Source of the DNA: an uncultured Christensenella sp.
GTDB lineage: Bacteria; Bacillota; Clostridia; Christensenellales; CAG-917
Assembly: GCA_910584155.1 (NCBI GenBank)
Contig: CAJTYG010000003.1
Span: 154,630 to 218,629 of the forward strand
DNA: 64,000 nt
Direction: 5' to 3'
Shown piece after piece: positions 58,978-64,000 of this stretch. How positions within the stretch are numbered: the stretch's first letter is position 1; every line of letters starts with the position of its first letter. The notes beneath the pieces were generated by a model. That model saw only the letters and a program-made list of their open reading frames with translations. It did not search any database and was not told the origin of the DNA. A program made the position numbers and the translations under genes.

Positions 58978-61791
58978 ATGAAAAAAGCAACAAAGAGCTT
59001 GATGATAATAGCCACACTTATCATCACAGTTTTGCTTATGGTTTCTTGCAATAAAGAGCAGACCGTGCAAAACTACACTGTCACGTATGTGACGAACGGA
59101 GGCACATCTGTGCCGTCGGCAACGACGTCTAAGATAGAATCCGAACCTGTAACAACAAGGCAGGGTTATGTATTCGGCGGCTGGTTTGCCAATGAAGACC
59201 TGAGTGGGGATAGGATAGTTTTTCCGTACACGCTCACAAAGGACTTAACTTTGTATGCCAAATGGACGGAGCAGCCTGCGCCGACGTATACCGTGACGTT
59301 TGAGGTCAACGGCGGCAGCGCCGTAGAAACTGTGACGGTCAGCAGTATATCCGAAGAGCCATTGACTGTGCGTGATGGATATACGTTTTACGGTTGGTTT
59401 GACAATGAGCAGTGCGACGGCGTGCGCATTGCTTTCCCCTATACGCCTACTCAAAATACAAAATTGTATGCAAAATGGGTGGAAAACAGTCAAGCAGTCA
59501 AATATAACGTGACCTTTCATACAAACGGCGGCAGCGCAGTGCAAAGTATTGAGGATACTCAGATAGCGACAGAGCCCCAAACCGTGCGGGAAGGGTATAC
59601 GTTTGCAGGTTGGTTTGACAATGAAGCTTTGGAAGGTAACAGGATATCATTCCCTTATACTTTAGATAAGGATGTCAATTTGTATGCGAAATGGACCGAA
59701 ATAACCTATACCGCAACGTTTGTGACCAACGGCGGAAGCAGTGTAGCGCAAATCACAGGCAAGCAGATTTCCGCCGAGCCTGTTACGGAGCGTGAGGGAT
59801 ACTCTTTTGCGGGGTGGTTTGACAATGAGCAATTAAACGGCGACAGGATAACTTTCCCTTATACGCTGAACAAGGACGCAACGCTGTATGCTAAGTGGAC
59901 GCCCGTTCAGGCGGTGCAGTGGGTGCAGACTACTCTCGAGGATTACGAGACGACAGAGGAAGGCGGCGTTGTAACTATTGGTACTTACAAAGGAAAAGAA
60001 TCACATATAATTCTGCCGAGGATAGAAGAAGGAACTAAGTTTGTAAGGTCTTTCCTTTGGCAGGGGAGCGAGGAGGAAGACTTCACGGTCACGCACATAA
60101 GATTGCCCAAGGAAATAACGAGCACCGACCCTTACTGGTATGCATATGCGCCTATGCTCGAGGCTATCGAGGTGGAAGCCGACAACCCAAGCTTTACTGC
60201 GGCAGAGGGAGTTTTATACAATAAGGAAATGAGTACCCTCATTGCATATCCGCTTAAAAAACAGGGCGAAACGGTGACAATTCCGAGTACGGTGACGGAA
60301 GTCGGTTCAAGTGCATTTAACGGTAACGACGTCGTGCAGCATCTTATCCTTGAGGAGGGCGTGCAAAGCATAGGAGGCACTTGTTTTGCAGGCATGTCAA
60401 ATTTAAAGACCGTATCGTTGCCAAGCACGCTTAAGACTATGGGAGGATCTGTATTTGTCAATTGTCCGCAAATTGAGGAGCTTGTGCTGCCGTCAACGCT
60501 TGAGAGCTGTGGCTCCAAGGTGGTCGATAAGCGCTGCACAAGCCTTAAGAGGCTTATAGGTCCCGCATGTATGCAAGGCTTAGGCGGAGGATTGCCCAAT
60601 CTGGAATACGTCGAGATAAACGGCGGAGAGCAAATGCGTATGTCGCTATGCAAAGGCATAACCTCGCTTAAAACCGTAGTGATAGCAAATACGGTCACTG
60701 CGTTTGCGGAGTCTGTATTCGAGGGTTGCACAAGCCTTACGGATATTACACTTTCAAATCAGCTGACGCTTATAAGCAGTTCTTCTTTTAAGGGCTGTTC
60801 GTCGCTTGCCGAAATCGAAATACCATCTTCGGTAAAGGAAGTGCGTAGAGCGGCATTTAAGGATTGTACTTCTCTTAAAAAAGTGATGTTGCCCGAAGGC
60901 TTGACAAAATTTGAAGACTTTTTTGAGGGAAGCGCTATAGAAGAGCTTTATATCCCAAGCACAATCAGCAAATTTTCCACTCTGATAAACGCCGTAAATC
61001 TTAAAACGGTGCATTGCCCTGCGGGAATTATAACTAAGCTTTATTCGGGCATAACCGCCTTTGAAAGAGCGCCGATACAAAATCTTATAATCTTATCGGG
61101 TGGAAGTATTCCGAGCACAGGCGATTATAGCTTAGGCTCGTTACATACTCTTGTCATTAACGAGGGTGTGACCGAAATTCACGAGAAAGCGTTTGCAAGC
61201 TGCTATGCTTTGGTGCAAATCACAAATCTTTCGGGTGTAAACTGGTCGCCGCTTCAGCACGTTCCAAATACGGCGATGACTTATATCCCAAGTCCTGCCG
61301 AATACAGAACGAGCGAAAATGTTGCCTTTACGGGCAAAATTACAAAAGAAGAAAACGGCTTTGTCAAATATGCTTATAACGGAAACGTGACCGTTCTTGA
61401 TTGCGACCGCAGCGTGACGTCGCTCAGCGCAAGTGATTTTGACGGATATACGGCGATAGGCAATCTGGCGTTTGATTATTGTACTTCTTTGCAATCCGTA
61501 GTCATTCCGTCAAACATCAAGACTATAGGTTATGAAGCGTTCCGTTGGTGCTCTCAGCTTTCAGATGTAACTATCAGCGACGGCGTTGAGGAAATAGGCG
61601 CATATGCGTTTTCCGCAACGGGACTTACTTCGGTGACAATACCGCATAGCGTGGTTACAATAGGCACAAATGCCTTTACGGGCGATTCGCTTGTAATAAA
61701 CGTCAAAGGCTACACCTCTAAGCCGGACGGTTGGGCAAACGGATGGTATTCGCAAACCAGTGCGGGTATCACGGTAAATTGGGGGATTTGA
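58978..61791 (+). CDS. Surface lipoprotein with InlB_B repeats and BspA-type LRRs
   Basis: 937 residues from the ATG at 58978 (AGGAGGTG site). Lipoprotein signal with LMVSC (Cys at about 24). Four InlB_B/Listeria-Bacteroides repeats follow (about 33-310), each with G-Y-x-F-x-G-W-F and ending LYAKW. The rest (about 360-935) is BspA-type leucine-rich repeats, with units like F-x-x-C-x-S-L-x-x-I-x-I-P. Such proteins mediate adhesion to host tissue or other bacteria, or bind glycans; the target here is unknown. It is the largest gene in the window and probably transcribed alone. Confidence 0.9.
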   Translation: MKKATKSLMIIATLIITVLLMVSCNKEQTVQNYTVTYVTNGGTSVPSATTSKIESEPVTTRQGYVFGGWFANEDLSGDRIVFPYTLTKDLTLYAKWTEQPAPTYTVTFEVNGGSAVETVTVSSISEEPLTVRDGYTFYGWFDNEQCDGVRIAFPYTPTQNTKLYAKWVENSQAVKYNVTFHTNGGSAVQSIEDTQIATEPQTVREGYTFAGWFDNEALEGNRISFPYTLDKDVNLYAKWTEITYTATFVTNGGSSVAQITGKQISAEPVTEREGYSFAGWFDNEQLNGDRITFPYTLNKDATLYAKWTPVQAVQWVQTTLEDYETTEEGGVVTIGTYKGKESHIILPRIEEGTKFVRSFLWQGSEEEDFTVTHIRLPKEITSTDPYWYAYAPMLEAIEVEADNPSFTAAEGVLYNKEMSTLIAYPLKKQGETVTIPSTVTEVGSSAFNGNDVVQHLILEEGVQSIGGTCFAGMSNLKTVSLPSTLKTMGGSVFVNCPQIEELVLPSTLESCGSKVVDKRCTSLKRLIGPACMQGLGGGLPNLEYVEINGGEQMRMSLCKGITSLKTVVIANTVTAFAESVFEGCTSLTDITLSNQLTLISSSSFKGCSSLAEIEIPSSVKEVRRAAFKDCTSLKKVMLPEGLTKFEDFFEGSAIEELYIPSTISKFSTLINAVNLKTVHCPAGIITKLYSGITAFERAPIQNLIILSGGSIPSTGDYSLGSLHTLVINEGVTEIHEKAFASCYALVQITNLSGVNWSPLQHVPNTAMTYIPSPAEYRTSENVAFTGKITKEENGFVKYAYNGNVTVLDCDRSVTSLSASDFDGYTAIGNLAFDYCTSLQSVVIPSNIKTIGYEAFRWCSQLSDVTISDGVEEIGAYAFSATGLTSVTIPHSVVTIGTNAFTGDSLVINVKGYTSKPDGWANGWYSQTSAGITVNWGI

Positions 61792-61799
61792 CGCAGTTT

Positions 61800-61908
61800 C
61801 AATTCCGCAAAGGTTAAGCAGTAAGAGTTTAAGCAGTAAAAGTTTAAGCTGTTGAAATTGTTTAAACCGCTGAAATTGTTTAAGCCGTATCGCAAGATAC
61901 GGCTTTTA
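61800..61908 (+). terminator. Repeat cluster and terminator after the LRR gene
   Basis: Short direct repeats of the type GTTTAAGCAGTAA (three) and CTGAAATTGTTTAA (two) lead into a hairpin AAGCCGTATC/GATACGGCTT (61882-61905) followed by TT. The hairpin is the same as that at 58548-58567. Confidence 0.7.
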
Positions 61909-62050
61909 CTTTACTTTGCAGCTATTTGATGATATCATTGTTTTGTTCGATAAAAATAAAATAAGATATAAAAATAAATACATAATAAAAGCTATAATTT
62001 AACAAAAAGCGTTGTTAAAGCTTGAATTATGTATTGATAAAGTCGGTGTT

Positions 62051-63136
62051 ATGTCAAAAAAGCGTGTAGTAGTCGGTATGTCGGGCGGAGTTGATTCCGC
62101 AGTAGCGGCGGCGCTGCTCAAGGAGCAGGGCTTTGACGTCGTAGGTCTTTATATGTCAAATTGGAAGGAAACAGACAATTCGGGCTGCTGCACGGGCGAA
62201 GAGGATTGGTCGGACGTAAGACGTATCTGCGACAAAATAGATATCCCGTATTATTCTGTCGATTTTTCAAAGCAGTATATGGACAACGTGTTTAAGCTTT
62301 TTGTCGAGGAATACAAAAAGGGGCGCACGCCAAATCCCGACGTGCTTTGCAACAGAGAGGTCAAATTCGGTCCTTTTGCCGATTTCGCAAGGGAAATGGG
62401 TGCGGACTGTATTGCGACGGGGCACTATTGCAGGGTGCGGCACGAGGGCGACAGACATCTGCTTTTGCGTGCCAAGGACGACAACAAGGATCAGACGTAT
62501 TTTCTCAATCAAGTCAGTGCACATCAACTGCGTGACGTGATATTCCCTCTCGGCGAGCTTACAAAGCCCGAGGTGCGAGAATATGCTCAAAAATTCGATA
62601 TTCCTGTCGCAGCCAAAAAGGACAGCACGGGCATATGCTTTATAGGCGAGCGCAATTTCAGGAAGTTTTTGTCGCAATACATCCCTATGAAAAGCGGAGA
62701 TATCGTCACCGCCGACGGAAAGGTCGTGGGCAGGCACGACGGCGTATATTTTTATACAGTCGGACAGCGGCGTGGCTTAGGCATAGGCGGCAGCGCGGAC
62801 GGCAACGGCGAAAGATGGTTCGTGCTCGATAAGGACGTGGAAAAAAATCTGCTCATCGTCTCTCAGGGCGAGGACGGCGTACTGTTTAAAAACGCTCTTG
62901 TGACCGAGGGCTTCAACTTTATCAATCCTGTAGAGCAGCGTGAGTTTGCCTGCGAGGTGCGTATAAAGCACCGCCAACCTCTGCAAAAAGCGGTGGCTAC
63001 GGTGGGGGAAAACGGCGACGTGCAAATCGTATTCGAGCAAAAGCAGCGTGCCATTGCCGCAGGGCAGTATGCGGTGGTATATGTAGGCGACGTCTGCCTC
63101 GGCGGCGGAGTGATAAACCGAGCTTTTGATTTGTGA
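62051..63136 (+). CDS. mnmA: tRNA-specific 2-thiouridylase
   Basis: Adds sulfur to U34 of tRNAs for Lys, Glu and Gln. 361 residues from the ATG at 62051. The PP-loop motif is GMSGGVDSAVAAALL, the first catalytic Cys is in NPDVLCNREVKFG and the second in TGICFIGERNFRKF. The C-terminal beta domain is complete. An upstream in-frame codon at 62012 adds unlike sequence and is not chosen. It is followed by about 500 bases without a gene before the rRNA operon. Confidence 0.95.
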   Translation: MSKKRVVVGMSGGVDSAVAAALLKEQGFDVVGLYMSNWKETDNSGCCTGEEDWSDVRRICDKIDIPYYSVDFSKQYMDNVFKLFVEEYKKGRTPNPDVLCNREVKFGPFADFAREMGADCIATGHYCRVRHEGDRHLLLRAKDDNKDQTYFLNQVSAHQLRDVIFPLGELTKPEVREYAQKFDIPVAAKKDSTGICFIGERNFRKFLSQYIPMKSGDIVTADGKVVGRHDGVYFYTVGQRRGLGIGGSADGNGERWFVLDKDVEKNLLIVSQGEDGVLFKNALVTEGFNFINPVEQREFACEVRIKHRQPLQKAVATVGENGDVQIVFEQKQRAIAAGQYAVVYVGDVCLGGGVINRAFDL

Positions 63137-63183
63137 TTTCAAAATTCATTTAATTCAATGAAAATGTATGTACACTATTGCCT

Positions 63184-63246
63184 CACGCACGTGCGTGCGC
63201 ATACGTGCGTGTGCGTACATAATATATACACGTGCGTGTGCGCATA
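63184..63246. other. Alternating purine-pyrimidine tract with inverted repeats
   Basis: 37 bases (63184-63220) and 25 bases (63222-63246) of strict alternation, mostly CG, CA/TG and TA steps. CACGCACGTG and CACGTGCGTG, with CACTAT/ATAGTG outside, form a large inverted repeat. It can form Z-DNA or a cruciform. No gene seen between 63137 and 63640. Confidence 0.75.
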
Positions 63247-63472
63247 GTGATGTGATAAGCCAAAAATTACCATATATTGTGGTGTCTTTTACGGCAGAAA
63301 AAAATATCCAAAAATTTATAATATTTTGCATTAAAACGCTTTACTTTTCATTTTATATCAAGTATTATTAGCAAGCTATCATAAATTGCAGGGCGCTCGT
63401 GGCGTATGCAAAGGGCGCAATGCGATCGGCAAAAATGCCGCAAAAAAACTTTTAGAAAAATGAAAAAATCAT

Positions 63473-63501
63473 TTGACAACGGTTTGAGCTTATGATAGTA
63501 T
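63473..63501 (+). promoter_or_regulatory. rRNA operon promoter
   Basis: TTGACA (63473-63478), 17 bases, TAGTAT (63496-63501). AT-rich DNA lies upstream, as in strong rRNA promoters. The leader of about 135 bases leads into the 16S gene. Confidence 0.8.
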
Positions 63502-63640
63502 ATAAAAGCTGTCACGAAAATGACGGCAACGAACCTTGATAATTGAATATTTTGGAAAGCGATTATTTTAATGCGAATTGAATCAACATTAAATTTAACG
63601 TCTAAAACCTTTGAACAAAAGTTATAAGACAGTCAAGATT

Positions 63641-64000
<360 letters not shown>

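Noticed and set aside
61800..61870. Short direct repeats as phage or transposon ends
   Set aside because: The units are 13-17 bases, imperfect, next to a terminator and without flanking duplications; simple slippage explains them.
63168..63371. Small protein rich in Arg/Ala/Tyr
   Set aside because: It is produced by the alternating purine-pyrimidine tract and has no ribosome-binding site.

Overview
The window is a piece of a Gram-positive genome of the Clostridia type (phylum Bacillota). The basis is the 5' end of a 16S rRNA gene at the right edge, strong GGAGG ribosome-binding sites, TTGACA/TATAAT promoters, and the housekeeping genes (gapA, pyrG, cysK, mnmA). Dispersed palindromic repeats and a BspA-type leucine-rich-repeat lipoprotein would fit a host-associated, probably gut, bacterium. 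I cannot name the genus from sequence alone.

Left chromosomal part (1-17.95 kb). Two OmpR-type two-component systems come first: response regulator 143-820 with kinase 1407-2486, and regulator 5248-5919 with kinase 5916-6941. Between and after them lie gapA, small membrane proteins, an iron-type alcohol dehydrogenase coupled to a DUF4097-like lipoprotein, a lipid kinase, pyrG with a leader attenuator, and a tRNA-Arg(CCG) next to a tandem-repeat array. Then come an XRE-like regulator, a CbxX/CfxQ-type AAA+ ATPase and two tandem YbjN-like proteins.

Central part (about 17.97-55.58 kb): a prophage of about 37.6 kb with an HK97-type head and a long non-contractile tail. From left to right it carries a large serine integrase and a cI-like repressor (minus strand), then early genes including a sigma-like/XRE fusion protein. 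A replisome organiser gene follows that contains iteron-like palindromes, a probable origin. Next are two DNA methyltransferases, HNH nucleases and a HicAB toxin-antitoxin pair, then a ParB-methyltransferase broken at a G9 tract. The packaging and head genes come next (HNH, TerS, TerL, portal, protease, capsid), then the tail genes with a -1 frameshift chaperone. The host-recognition end carries a diversity-generating retroelement (DGR). The last tail gene (50496-52061) ends in a 66-bp variable repeat. A matching 66-bp template repeat lies 131 bp downstream, and a DGR-type reverse transcriptase (52330-53466) follows. Ten of the 11 differences between the repeats fall on template adenines, the mark of adenine mutagenic retrohoming. 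Membrane proteins of unknown role close the prophage; no endolysin is recognisable.

The prophage appears to sit at the 3' end of a DUF998-like membrane protein gene (55520-56398, minus). A 7-bp candidate core, ATGCAAA, is shared by both ends. Removing the prophage at that core gives both the integrase and the DUF998-like gene a nearby in-frame stop.

Right chromosomal part (55.6-64 kb): cysK, a divergent small XRE regulator and lipoprotein pair with a palindromic operator, and a 937-residue InlB-repeat/BspA-LRR lipoprotein. mnmA, a strongly alternating purine-pyrimidine tract, and the promoter and first 360 bases of a 16S rRNA gene end the window.
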